A DNA stretch of 64,000 bases from CAIQQQ01 sp040399685 (GCA_040399685.1 JBBART010000020.1:26727-90726), one strand, 5' to 3'. Positions 43,308-52,276 are shown, counted from the stretch's first letter. A program made the numbers and translations. The notes: generated by a model from the letters alone, not told the origin.

Positions 43308-45569
43308 TCAGATCCCCTGCGTCAGGGCCGCGGCGGCGGCGTTGCGTTCGAGGGCGGCATCCATGTGGCGGTTCTGCTGCATCCACAGGTGGCGATAGAT
43401 ATCGCACCGCTCCACCAACTCGTCATGCGTGCCAAGATCGACCACTTTGCCGCGCTCCATCACCATGATCTGGTGACAATCCATGATTGACGACAGCCGG
43501 TGGGAGACGATGACCATCGTCCGGCCGTGCGCGATGCGTTTGATGTTCGCGTTCACCAACGCCTCGCTCTCAGGGTCCAGGGCGCTGGTGGCTTCGTCCA
43601 GGATGAGAATCCGCGGGTCGTGGATGAGCGCGCGGGCAATGGCAAGGCGCTGGCGCTGGCCGCCGGACAGGTTGGGCGAGCCTTCTTCAATGAAGGTCTC
43701 GTAGCCCATCGGCATCCGTTCGATGAATTCCTCAGCGCCGGCAAGCCGGACCGCGCGCACGGCGTCGGTCAGTGTGAGGCCGGGGCGGCCGGCGAGGATG
43801 TTTTCACGGATGGTGCCGCGAAACAGGAAGTTGTCCTGCAACACAACGCCGAAGCTGCGGCGCAGATGGGTGAGGTTGATTTCGCGCAGATCGATGCCGT
43901 CGATCTTCACGAAGCCCTCGTAGTCCCGGTTGATGCCCTGCAGCAGCCGCGTGATCGTGGATTTGCCCGAACCGGAGCGACCCACCAGGCCGAGCATCGT
44001 GCCCGGCGGAATTTCAAAGGTGACCCCGTCGAGCGCCTTGGTTTTGCTGCCGGGGTAGCTGAACTCCACCCGGTTGAAGCTGATGGCGCCATCGAAGCGC
44101 GGGCGCAGGCCGGCGCTGGGGTTGGTGGTCTCGGGCCGGCTGTTGAGGATGGACGACGCATAGGCGATGGCGGTGCGCTGTTCCTCGACGTCCTCGATCA
44201 GCTTGGACAGCGACACCAGCGGGGCGGCGACGCGTCCGCTCAGCATCATGAACGCGAACAGGCTGCCGACGCTGCCGGTGCCGTCAGACAGCAGCATGGC
44301 CGCGCCGATCAGGATGACGAAGCGGGTCATGATGGCATCGAACGGCGCCACCAGCGTGGCGGGCCAGTTGGCCATCTTTTGGGCGGCCAAATTCGCCTCG
44401 CCGGCGGCGGCGGTGCGCTTGTCCCATTCGTCCTTCTGCGCCTGCTCCATGGCGAGGGACTTCACGGTGCGGATGCCGTGGATGGTCTCGACCATCGTGA
44501 CGCCCTTGGCGATCTCGGCAGCGATGAATTTTCCGTAAAGCCGCCGATAGGGGGCCATGAAGGCGATGATGATCAGCAGGATCGCCGCACCGCAGGCGAT
44601 GATCATCCAGGTGAGCGTTGCGTTCAGCACGAACAGCACCGGCAGGATGATGACCAGCGTAACCAGGTCGAGCGCTGTCGTCAGCATGCGGCCGGTCAGG
44701 AACTGTTTGATTTTGCTCGTCTCGTGCAGGGCGTGCATGATCTCGCCGGCCGGCTTGCGTTCGAAGAAATCGATCGGCAGACCCAGCAGGCGGCGGAATG
44801 TGTAGAGGCCCAGCTTTGCGTCCAGTCGCGTGGCCACGTGCAGGATCTGCTGGCGGCGGCTCCAGTTGATCAACATCTCATATAGGGTGGCGGTGGCCAG
44901 AATCAGCGTCACCATCGTGAGCGTGGACCAGCTGCGATGGGTCACCACGCGGTCCACCACGGTCATGATGATCAGCGGCGGAAAGATCGTCAGGATCGCC
45001 AGCGTGACGGAGCCGACGAAAATATCCCGCAGCAGCTTTTTTTCGACCAGAACAAGGTTCACGACCCACTGGAAGCTGAAGGGCTGTTCATCCTGGGTGA
45101 GGCCGCGCTCCGGGCGGAGCATGAGCACCAGGCCGGACCACGCCTGGGCCAGGCGCAGCTCGTCCACCGCCACCGGGTCGGATTCGAACGTGGCCGAGGG
45201 GTCTTTGAGCCAGACGACGTTGCGGGTGGCGTCCGAGCGCACCATCAGGGCGGCGCTGCCGTCGTTGAGGAACAGCACCACCGGCCGGGCGTCGCTCATG
45301 GCCACAAGCTGGCGCCATTTCAGCTTCGTTGCGCGCGCCCACAGCCCCGCATTTTGCAGCCACCTGACATACGAGGCGGGCGGCGGGCTTTCGCCCTTCG
45401 TCACGCGCATGTCGTCGCGATCAAGCTCGAAGCCATGGAATCGCGCGGCGGCCAGAACGGCGAGGATGCGGATTTCCAAAGGTGAGCGCGCTGCGCCGTC
45501 GCCGCCGCCGTAAGGCGAGCGGGGCGCATCGGCAGGCTCCTGGAAGTGGCCGTCGATCGAATCCATCAT
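43308..45569 (-). CDS. type I secretion ABC transporter with degenerate C39-like domain
   Basis: 753 residues: an N-terminal C39-like domain (about residues 25-150) without the catalytic Cys/His pair, a six-helix membrane domain (about 160-430), and an ABC domain with Walker A GRSGSGKST, signature NLSGGQRQRLAIARAL, Walker B ILILDEATSALD and H-loop IVSHRLSS. A C39-like domain lacking Cys holds unfolded substrates with uncleaved N-termini (HlyB, LapB type). ATG 45569 follows GGAGAG; the longer frame to 45656 is unlikely. It should export a large protein with a C-terminal signal encoded elsewhere. Confidence 0.92.
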   Translation of the reverse strand: MMDSIDGHFQEPADAPRSPYGGGDGAARSPLEIRILAVLAAARFHGFELDRDDMRVTKGESPPPASYVRWLQNAGLWARATKLKWRQLVAMSDARPVVLFLNDGSAALMVRSDATRNVVWLKDPSATFESDPVAVDELRLAQAWSGLVLMLRPERGLTQDEQPFSFQWVVNLVLVEKKLLRDIFVGSVTLAILTIFPPLIIMTVVDRVVTHRSWSTLTMVTLILATATLYEMLINWSRRQQILHVATRLDAKLGLYTFRRLLGLPIDFFERKPAGEIMHALHETSKIKQFLTGRMLTTALDLVTLVIILPVLFVLNATLTWMIIACGAAILLIIIAFMAPYRRLYGKFIAAEIAKGVTMVETIHGIRTVKSLAMEQAQKDEWDKRTAAAGEANLAAQKMANWPATLVAPFDAIMTRFVILIGAAMLLSDGTGSVGSLFAFMMLSGRVAAPLVSLSKLIEDVEEQRTAIAYASSILNSRPETTNPSAGLRPRFDGAISFNRVEFSYPGSKTKALDGVTFEIPPGTMLGLVGRSGSGKSTITRLLQGINRDYEGFVKIDGIDLREINLTHLRRSFGVVLQDNFLFRGTIRENILAGRPGLTLTDAVRAVRLAGAEEFIERMPMGYETFIEEGSPNLSGGQRQRLAIARALIHDPRILILDEATSALDPESEALVNANIKRIAHGRTMVIVSHRLSSIMDCHQIMVMERGKVVDLGTHDELVERCDIYRHLWMQQNRHMDAALERNAAAAALTQGI

Positions 45570-45804
45570 TACACTCTCCGTCGCGTCCGCTGGCCGCGCC
45601 CGGCGAGCCGCATCGATCCAAACTGGTTGCAGACATGCTGCGTTTGGGCTCCACAAGCAAGCTTTCGCGCCTGTCGGGCCTTCTCCATCGGTGTGTCGCG
45701 TAGCACAAACCTTACCAATATCGCGCTCAAATCCTTTGTGCTCTTTTCAAAATGTGTCTGACGTCACAGGCTAGGGTTAGATAGTTACGAAAAGATGAAT
45801 TCCG
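45570..45804. promoter_or_regulatory. divergent promoter region between secretion ABC gene and acetyltransferase gene
   Basis: About 235 bases with no gene. The half nearest the acetyltransferase gene is AT-richer and contains the palindrome TGACGTCA at about 45761. No specific regulator site can be assigned by eye. Confidence 0.4.
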
Positions 45805-46323
45805 ATGCTGATCCGTGCCGCCCGACCCACTGATATCGCCGAGATGCAGGCCATCTATGCACATCACGTGCTTCATGGCACAGGCACATTCGAGGAGGTC
45901 CCTCCTTCGGTTGAGGACATGACATCCCGGTGGGACGCGGTGACGGGAAAAGGTTGGTCCTGGCTGGTCGCCGCGGACGCGACCGGCGTCGCGGGGTATG
46001 GCTATTATCAGCAAATCCGCGAGCGATCCGCCTACCGCTACACCGCTGAGGACAGCATCTATGTCCGTGAGGATGTCCGCGGGCAGGGCGTCGGCAAGGC
46101 GCTTGTGGTGGCCCTGGTGCAGGCGGCGACGGATGCCGGATTTCGCCAGATGATCGCGGTGATCGGCGATTCAGAGAATATCGGCTCGATCGGTGTCCAC
46201 ACCAGCCTGGGGTTTCGCAAGGTGGGCGTGCTGCACGCAACAGGGCTGAAGTTCGGCCGGTGGCTCGACACTGTTTATATGCAGCGTGCGCTTGGCCCCG
46301 GAGAGTCGGACGTTCCGGCCTGA
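45805..46323 (+). CDS. GNAT N-acetyltransferase (phosphinothricin/methionine sulfone acetyltransferase type)
   Basis: 172 residues. It starts IRAARPTDIAEMQAIYAHHVLHGTGTFEE, the opening of Pat/MnaT-type enzymes, and has the acetyl-CoA loop VREDVRGQGVGKAL near residue 88 and HTSLGFRKVGVL near residue 132. It acetylates the amino group of small amino-acid analogues (phosphinothricin, methionine sulfone/sulfoximine). Divergent from the type I secretion ABC gene across 235 bases. The real substrate is not decided by sequence. Confidence 0.9.
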   Translation: MLIRAARPTDIAEMQAIYAHHVLHGTGTFEEVPPSVEDMTSRWDAVTGKGWSWLVAADATGVAGYGYYQQIRERSAYRYTAEDSIYVREDVRGQGVGKALVVALVQAATDAGFRQMIAVIGDSENIGSIGVHTSLGFRKVGVLHATGLKFGRWLDTVYMQRALGPGESDVPA

Positions 46324-46345
46324 AGGCGCGAAAGCCAAGGCATCG

Positions 46346-46678
46346 TTAACCGGCCCGAAACCATCCCGATGCCAACATGTCGTTGGAGATTGCGTCGAGG
46401 ATGGCGGCCGGATTGTCCGTAATCGCCACGACGCGTTTGAAGTAACGGACATCGCCACGCCCCCGCGCCAGGAACAAACCCGCCAACGCCGACCCCGCCG
46501 CTGAACGGGGCACGCAGCAGACACAGCCTGCGAGATGGGACGGTTGGGCGTCGGCCATCAAGCGCACCACCACATGCGCGTCCGGGGCCGGGGCGTCGCC
46601 TTCGATCAACAAGGCGTCGTCCGGGCCAGCGTCGTCAATGTGGCCGAACACAACGGGTACACGCGCATCAATGAACAT
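46346..46678 (-). CDS. small CobW-like protein with GCVCC motif, lacking a P-loop
   Basis: 110 residues. The middle reads GCVCCVPRSAAGSALAGLFL and then FKRVVAITDNPAAILDAIS, which follows the CobW/COG0523 pattern GC-x-CC...L...L.....FDRVVIET..LADPAPV. The preceding P-loop (GxxGxGKT) of real COG0523 GTPases is absent, and the frame cannot extend to include it. It is divergent from the ArsR-methyltransferase/metH operon with only 45 bases between starts, so it shares that promoter region. A metal-binding remnant or regulator linked to cobalamin/methionine metabolism is a guess. Confidence 0.55.
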   Translation of the reverse strand: MFIDARVPVVFGHIDDAGPDDALLIEGDAPAPDAHVVVRLMADAQPSHLAGCVCCVPRSAAGSALAGLFLARGRGDVRYFKRVVAITDNPAAILDAISNDMLASGWFRAG

Positions 46679-46690
46679 TGCTGCCTCTGG

Positions 46691-46716
46691 ACATAAGGAT
46701 ATGTTTATACGATATA
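46691..46716. promoter_or_regulatory. dyads in the promoter of the arsR-methyltransferase/metH operon
   Basis: ACATA-AGGA-TATGT (46691-46704) is a perfect inverted repeat, and TATA-CGA-TATA (46706-46716) follows at once. Both lie in the 45-base gap between the CobW-like gene and the ArsR fusion, ending 7 bases before its ATG. ArsR proteins bind such AT-rich dyads, so this is probably the operator for both divergent genes. Confidence 0.55.
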
Positions 46717-46723
46717 GACGCGT

Positions 46724-47683
46724 ATGGAACAGTTGTTAAGCGGATTGCGGGCCTGCGCCGAGCCGACGCGTTTGCGTATTCTCGCACTCGTTGCCCGCGG
46801 CACGTTCTGTGTCATGGAATTCACTGAAATCCTGGGGCAATCCCAGCCACGTCTGTCGCGCCATCTGCGCCTGCTGGGTGAGGCGGGGCTGCTGGAACGG
46901 TCGCGTGAGGGGGCCAATGTCTGGTTCGCCTTGCCGTCTGGGGACAGCGATGCGGGCTCGCTTGTCCGCGCGGTGCTGGCGCGGCTTCCGGAGGACGATC
47001 TGATTTTGGCGGCCGATCGTCGGCAGGCGGCGCGCGTTCTGGCGGAGCGTGCGCGGATTGCGACCGAGAGCTTTCAGAAGCGCGGCGTCGAGTGGGATGA
47101 GATGCATGCACTCGACCTGCAGGCTGCCGATGTTCAGGCGGCTTTGCTGGCCCTGTTGCCTGTGCAGATGGGGCGATTGCTGGATATCGGCACCGGCACC
47201 GGCCAAATGCTGGAGCTTCTGGCGCCGCGCATTTCCGATGGTATCGGCCTGGATGCAAGTCGCGCCATGCTGGCCCTGGCCCGTGCCCGGCTGTCTCGTC
47301 CCGGCCTGACGCATTGCTCGGTACGGTTGGGCGACATGTATCGCCTGCCCATGCCGGATGGCGCGTTCGACCACGTGGTGCTGCAAATGGTGCTGCATTA
47401 CGCCGAAGACCCCGAGGCCGCCCTGGCCGAAGCCGTGCGGGTGCTGCGCCCGGGCGGCACGCTTGTGGTGGTGGACCTCGCGTTGCACGACAACGCCGAT
47501 TGCATGACAAGGCTGGCGCATCGTTGGCCAGGCTTCTCTGACGCACGGATGGCGGCGCTGCTGGGCACCGAGTTGTCGCAGCCCATCGCCGTTGCCGTTC
47601 CTGGCAAGATGGAGGTTCGGCTCTGGTCCGCCGAACGCCGCTTGCACCCTGCCGAAACCGCCTTGTTGGAAACCACACGATGA
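46724..47683 (+). CDS. ArsR-family regulator fused to SAM-dependent methyltransferase
   Basis: 319 residues. Residues 1-90 are an ArsR winged helix (CAEPTRLRILALVARGTFCVMEFTEILGQSQPRLSRHLRLL). Residues 130-310 are a class I methyltransferase with motif I LLDIGTGTGQMLELL near residue 149, acidic GLDAS and VLRPGGTLVVVD. The stop overlaps the metH start (ATGA). ArsR-methyltransferase fusions next to methionine-cycle genes have been proposed to sense S-adenosylhomocysteine (SahR-like); here it likely regulates metH, with the methyltransferase fold as a ligand sensor. Whether it still methylates anything is unknown. Confidence 0.85.
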   Translation: MEQLLSGLRACAEPTRLRILALVARGTFCVMEFTEILGQSQPRLSRHLRLLGEAGLLERSREGANVWFALPSGDSDAGSLVRAVLARLPEDDLILAADRRQAARVLAERARIATESFQKRGVEWDEMHALDLQAADVQAALLALLPVQMGRLLDIGTGTGQMLELLAPRISDGIGLDASRAMLALARARLSRPGLTHCSVRLGDMYRLPMPDGAFDHVVLQMVLHYAEDPEAALAEAVRVLRPGGTLVVVDLALHDNADCMTRLAHRWPGFSDARMAALLGTELSQPIAVAVPGKMEVRLWSAERRLHPAETALLETTR

Positions 47684-50600
47684 CCCGCCCGCATCTTCTT
47701 GAAGCCCTTGGCCGCCATGTTCTGCTGTGTGACGGCGGCATGGGCAGCCGTGTGCAGGCGCTGACGCTGGATATCGAACGCGATTACTGGAACCAGGAGA
47801 ACTGCACCGAGGTGCTGAACCTGTCGCGTCCGGATCTCGTGCGCGAAATCCATCGCGGCTATTTTCTGGCCGGCGCCGACATGGTCGAGACCAACACCTT
47901 CGGCGGCTCGCCGATCACGCTGTCGGAGTTCGACCTCGCGGACCGTGCGTTCGAGATCAACAAGGTGGCCGCCGAACTGGCGCGAGAGGCGGCCGACACG
48001 TTCGTGGACGGGCGGCATCGCTATGTCATCGGCTCCGTCGGGCCGGGCACCAAGCTGCCGTCGCTCGGCAACATTGCCTATGACCCGCTGGAAGCGGGCC
48101 TGGTGGAGCAATGCCGTGGCCTGATCGCCGGCGGTGTGGATGCCATTCTGATCGAGACCTGCCAGGACACGCTGCAGATCAAGGCCGCCGTGAACGGCGC
48201 CAAGATCGCCCGCGCCTTGGCCGGCAAGGACACGCCGATCTTTGTGCAGGTGACGGTTGAGACCACCGGCACCTTGCTGGTCGGCCCCGATATCGCCGCT
48301 GCCGCCACCGTCATACAGGCGTTGGATGTGCCGTTGCTGGGGCTGAACTGCGCCACCGGGCCTCAGGAAATGGCCGAGCATGTGCGCTGGCTGGCCACCA
48401 ACTGGCCTGGCCTGATCAGCATCCAGCCGAATGCGGGCCTGCCGGAACTGGTGGACGGTGCCACGCGCTATCCGCTGGGCGCCGCCGAGATGGCCACCTG
48501 GGTTGAGCGTTTCGTGGTCGAGGACGGGGTGAATTTGATCGGCGGCTGCTGTGGCACGTCCATCGAGCATATCGCGGCGCTGGACCAGATGCTGCGCGGC
48601 CGCAGCAGCTTCCGCCCGGCGCCGGTGTCGCGCAGCGTAGTGTGGATGCCGTCGGTGGCCAGCCTGTATCAGCAGGTGCCGTTGCGGCAGGAGAATTCGT
48701 ATTTCTCGATCGGTGAGCGCTGCAACGCCAACGGGTCGCGGAAATGGCGTGAGCTGCAGGAAAACGGCGACTGGGATGGCTGCGTGGCCATGGGCCGCGA
48801 TCAGATCGCCGAGGGCTCCAACAGCCTCGACATCTGCACCGCCTTCGTCGGGCGCGATGAGATCTACGAGATGAGCGAGGTGATCACCCGCTTCACCAGT
48901 TCGGTGAACTCGCCGCTGGTGATCGACAGCACCGAGACCATCGTGCTGGAGAAGGCGCTGAAGCTGCATGGCGGCAAGCCGATCATCAACTCGATCAATT
49001 TCGAGGATGGCGAGCAGGCGGCCGAGGATCGGCTGGTGCTGGCCAAGAAGTTCGGCGCGGCCGTGATCGCCCTGACCATCGACGAGGTGGGCATGTGCAA
49101 GACGGCGGAATCGAAGCTGGAGACGGCCGCACGGCTGGTGGAGTTCGCCTGCACCAAGCATGGCCTGCAGCAGTCCGATCTGCTGATCGACCCGCTGACG
49201 TTCACCATCGCCACCGGCAACGAAGATGACCGCAAGCTCGGCCAGTGGACTCTGGAAGGCATCAAGCTGATCCATGATGCGTTTCCGGATATCCAGATCA
49301 TCCTGGGCCTGTCCAACATCTCGTTTGGCTTGAATCCTGCGGCGCGGGCCGTACTGAACAGCGTGTTCCTGGATCACGCGGTCAAGGCCGGCATGACCGG
49401 GGCGATTGTGCATGTGTCCAAGATCCGTCCGCTGCATCTGATCGCGGCGGAAGAACTGAAGGTGTGCGAAGACCTGATCTTCGACCGGCGCAGCGAGGGG
49501 TATGACCCGTTGCAGAAGCTGCTGGAGATCTTTGCCGATCGCAAGCTGGTCGATGCCGTCAAGAAGGTGCGCTCGCCCACGGTGGAGGGCCGCCTGAAGG
49601 ACCGCATCATCGATGGCGACCGCAAGGGGCTGGCCGATGAGCTGAACGAGGCGCTGGTCACCAACGCGCCGCTGGACATCATCAACAACATCCTGCTGGA
49701 CGGGATGAAGGTGGTGGGCGAGTTGTTCGGGTCGGGCAAGATGCAGCTGCCGTTCGTGCTGCAATCGGCCGAGACGATGAAGGCCGCCGTGGCGCATCTG
49801 GAACCGCTGATGGAGCGTGTGGCCGGTCAGGAAAAGGGCACCATCGTGCTCGCCACGGTGAAGGGCGATGTGCATGACATCGGCAAGAACCTGGTCGATA
49901 TCATCCTGACCAACAACGGTTACCGCGTGGTCAATCTCGGGATCAAAGTCGGCCTGGCGGACATGGTGGCCGCGGTGCGCGAGCATAAGGCGCATGCCAT
50001 CGGCATGAGCGGGCTGCTGGTGAAATCCACCGTGGTGATGCGCGAGAACCTTGAGGAAATGTCGCGCCAGGGGCTGGATGTTCCGGTTCTGCTGGGCGGT
50101 GCGGCGCTGACGCGCAACTATGTCGAGGAAGATTGCGTGCAGGCCTATACCAGCGGCCGCGTGGCCTATGCCCGCGATGCGTTCGACGGCCTGCATCTGA
50201 TGGACCGCGTGACCGGCAACGGGTTCGACGATTATCTGGCGGTGTTGCAATCCAAGCGCAGCGGCAAGGCGCGCAACACCAAGCGCAAGCTGGGCCAGGC
50301 CGATGTCGAGGCCTATCGCCCGGTGGATGTTGCCGCGGTGCAGCAGCGCCGTCGCCGGATGACGGCGGACCAGCCGGTGATCGTGCCGCCGTTCTGGGGC
50401 GCGCGCATTGTGGAGGCAGCGGCGAAATCGGTGGTGCCGTTCGTCAACGAACGCAGTCTGTATCAATTCCAGTGGGGCTTCCGCAAACAGGGCCGCAACC
50501 TTGACGATTTCCTCGGCTGGGCCAAGCAGGAGCTGCGCCCGGTGATGCGGCGCATGCTCGCCATCTGCGAGGAGCAGGAGATCCTGAAGCCGCAGGCGGC

Positions 50601-51165
50601 TTACGGCTATTGGAAGGCGGCGGCCCAGGGCAACGATCTGATCGTGTTCGACCAGGACGGCGCCACCGAACTCTGCCGCTTCGCCCTGCCGCGCCAGCCG
50701 AAAGAGGACGGCGAGTGCATCGCCGATTTCTTCCGTGACGTGGATGACGCGGAGCGGGACGTGATCGGTCTGCAGGTGGTCACCGTTGGGCAGAAGGCGT
50801 CCGACACCGCGCGGGTGTGGTTCGAGGCCAATCGTTATCAGGATTACCTCTATCTGCACGGGCTGTCGGTGGAGATGGCCGAGGCGATGGCGGAAGTGAC
50901 GCACAAGCGCATTCGCGCCGAACTGGGCTTTGCGGGCGAGGATGACCGCGATCTGGAGAAGATGCTCGGCCAGTCCTATCGCGGCAGCCGTTATTCGTTC
51001 GGCTATCCGGCCTGCCCGAAACTGGAAGACCAGGCGCCGTTGCTGAAGCTGCTGGGGGCGGAGCGGATCGGTGTGGATCTGTCCGATGAGTTCCAGTTGC
51101 ACCCGGAGCAATCGACCAGCGCCATTGTGGTGTTGAACAGCCGGGCGAAGTATTTCTCGGTCTGA
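47680..51165 (+). CDS. metH: cobalamin-dependent methionine synthase
   Basis: 1161 residues with all four modules: homocysteine-binding barrel with zinc Cys residues (GLNCATGP, GGCCGTS; residues 1-320), pterin/methyltetrahydrofolate barrel (SIGERCNANGSRKWREL to about 600), cobalamin-binding domain with GDVHDIGKNLV near residue 730, and a C-terminal SAM-reactivation domain (PACPKLEDQ near the end). It methylates homocysteine to methionine. It overlaps the regulator by four bases. A cobalamin adenosyltransferase gene lies 2.1 kb downstream on the same strand. A hairpin repeat follows the stop. Confidence 0.97.
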   Translation: MTRPHLLEALGRHVLLCDGGMGSRVQALTLDIERDYWNQENCTEVLNLSRPDLVREIHRGYFLAGADMVETNTFGGSPITLSEFDLADRAFEINKVAAELAREAADTFVDGRHRYVIGSVGPGTKLPSLGNIAYDPLEAGLVEQCRGLIAGGVDAILIETCQDTLQIKAAVNGAKIARALAGKDTPIFVQVTVETTGTLLVGPDIAAAATVIQALDVPLLGLNCATGPQEMAEHVRWLATNWPGLISIQPNAGLPELVDGATRYPLGAAEMATWVERFVVEDGVNLIGGCCGTSIEHIAALDQMLRGRSSFRPAPVSRSVVWMPSVASLYQQVPLRQENSYFSIGERCNANGSRKWRELQENGDWDGCVAMGRDQIAEGSNSLDICTAFVGRDEIYEMSEVITRFTSSVNSPLVIDSTETIVLEKALKLHGGKPIINSINFEDGEQAAEDRLVLAKKFGAAVIALTIDEVGMCKTAESKLETAARLVEFACTKHGLQQSDLLIDPLTFTIATGNEDDRKLGQWTLEGIKLIHDAFPDIQIILGLSNISFGLNPAARAVLNSVFLDHAVKAGMTGAIVHVSKIRPLHLIAAEELKVCEDLIFDRRSEGYDPLQKLLEIFADRKLVDAVKKVRSPTVEGRLKDRIIDGDRKGLADELNEALVTNAPLDIINNILLDGMKVVGELFGSGKMQLPFVLQSAETMKAAVAHLEPLMERVAGQEKGTIVLATVKGDVHDIGKNLVDIILTNNGYRVVNLGIKVGLADMVAAVREHKAHAIGMSGLLVKSTVVMRENLEEMSRQGLDVPVLLGGAALTRNYVEEDCVQAYTSGRVAYARDAFDGLHLMDRVTGNGFDDYLAVLQSKRSGKARNTKRKLGQADVEAYRPVDVAAVQQRRRRMTADQPVIVPPFWGARIVEAAAKSVVPFVNERSLYQFQWGFRKQGRNLDDFLGWAKQELRPVMRRMLAICEEQEILKPQAAYGYWKAAAQGNDLIVFDQDGATELCRFALPRQPKEDGECIADFFRDVDDAERDVIGLQVVTVGQKASDTARVWFEANRYQDYLYLHGLSVEMAEAMAEVTHKRIRAELGFAGEDDRDLEKMLGQSYRGSRYSFGYPACPKLEDQAPLLKLLGAERIGVDLSDEFQLHPEQSTSAIVVLNSRAKYFSV

Positions 51166-51173
51166 GGGGCAGT

Positions 51174-51293
51174 GTTCTTTTGTGAACAAAAGAACCAAAA
51201 AACTTCATTCATTGGGTGCGACGTGCGGCATATGGCGCGAACCACATCCAATGAATGAAAGTCTTTTTGCTTCTTTTTCTTCAGAAAAAGAAG
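51174..51293 (+). repeat. bipartite hairpin repeat, copy B
   Basis: Hairpin GTTCTTTTGT-GA-ACAAAAGAAC (51174-51195), CAAAAAACTT, arm CATTCATTGG (51206-51215), about 32 bases, arm CCAATGAATG (51248-51257), AAAGTCTTTTTG, and hairpin CTTCTTTTTCT-TC-AGAAAAAGAAG (51270-51293). It is the inverse orientation of copy A and also has perfect 10-bp internal arms. It begins 9 bases after the metH stop and its right half contains the only well-placed ATG of the following protease-like gene. Confidence 0.9.
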
Positions 51294-52252
51294 ATTTCTT
51301 TCTTGAAACATCTTCTAAGCGCAGCCCGCCAGCATCATGCTGCCTGCTCGCCTGCCTGATGCTGGCGGGCTGCGGCCCCGGCTTGATGGGCGCCTTGCCG
51401 GGCGCTTGCGGGCTGGGTGCGTCGATCGCGCTGCCGTTGGAAATGCGGGCGCAGGCGCCGGTGCTTTCGGTTGTGATCAACGAGCGCAGCGCCAGATTGG
51501 TGCTGGATACCGGATCGAACGCCACCATTCTGAACCAGGAGGCTGCTGCGATCCTCGGTGTGTACCGGGAGGCCGGCCCGGTGCAGACCCACCAGACCGT
51601 TGGCGGTGCGCGCAGTGCCGAGCGCGGCAGCATCGACAGCCTGCGGCTTGGCACGTGGACCCTGTCCGCCGTGCCGGTGTCCATCATGGCCAAGACGCCT
51701 GAGGATGGCGTGCTGGGGCTGGATGTTCTGCAAAATTACGATGTGGATGTGAATCTGGCACAGCGTGAGGTGGTCCTGCATGAGGGCGGCCTGTGTCCCG
51801 GCGAGGCGCCGCCGATGTCTGGCGAGGTTCTGCAGATTCCGGCGGCGCGCGCCATCATGCGTACCACCTGGATCGGTCGGAGGCCCGAGCCCTATCTGGC
51901 TGTGCCGGTGTCGCTCGACGGCGCCAAGGCATTCGCGCTGCTCGATACCGGGGCTGCGGTCGGCTCGCTGGTGTCGGTTGCGTTGGCGGCCAAGGCGGGC
52001 GTCGATGCGGCACTGCTGGAGGGCGATGCGGAGGTGGGGCTGATGGCGTTCGGCACGCCCACGCGGGTGCGCCGGCACCAGTTTGGTGAATTGCTGATCG
52101 GGCGGGAGCGCTTCATCGCCCCGTCTCTGCTGGTTGGCGGTGATCCTCAGGCGGTGTTCCCGATGATCATCGGCGCCGATTGTTTCCTGCATCATCGCGT
52201 GTGGTTTAATTTCGCCGCCGATCGCATTTTCGTTGCGCGCTCCGCGCGCTGA
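51251..52252 (+). CDS. retropepsin-like aspartic protease lipoprotein with two DTG motifs
   Basis: About 333 residues. Two retropepsin-like halves each carry a catalytic triad motif: LVLDTGSNATIL (DTG at 86-88) and ALLDTGAAVGSLVS (232-234), so one chain may form a pepsin-like bilobed site. The N-terminus has LLACLMLAGC, a lipobox, so a periplasmic lipoprotein is likely. The start is uncertain: ATG 51251 lies within the hairpin repeat and no other ATG/GTG/TTG occurs before the signal peptide except ATG two codons from the lipobox. Substrate unknown. Confidence 0.75.
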   Translation: MNESLFASFSSEKEDFFLETSSKRSPPASCCLLACLMLAGCGPGLMGALPGACGLGASIALPLEMRAQAPVLSVVINERSARLVLDTGSNATILNQEAAAILGVYREAGPVQTHQTVGGARSAERGSIDSLRLGTWTLSAVPVSIMAKTPEDGVLGLDVLQNYDVDVNLAQREVVLHEGGLCPGEAPPMSGEVLQIPAARAIMRTTWIGRRPEPYLAVPVSLDGAKAFALLDTGAAVGSLVSVALAAKAGVDAALLEGDAEVGLMAFGTPTRVRRHQFGELLIGRERFIAPSLLVGGDPQAVFPMIIGADCFLHHRVWFNFAADRIFVARSAR

Positions 52253-52276
52253 TCGCCGCACCTGACTTCGCCATGG

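Noticed and set aside
47398..51198. 1266-codon open frame on the minus strand opposite metH
   Set aside because: A shadow in high-GC DNA. It is His/Gln/Arg-rich with no domain signature, and metH on the plus strand has all its motifs.
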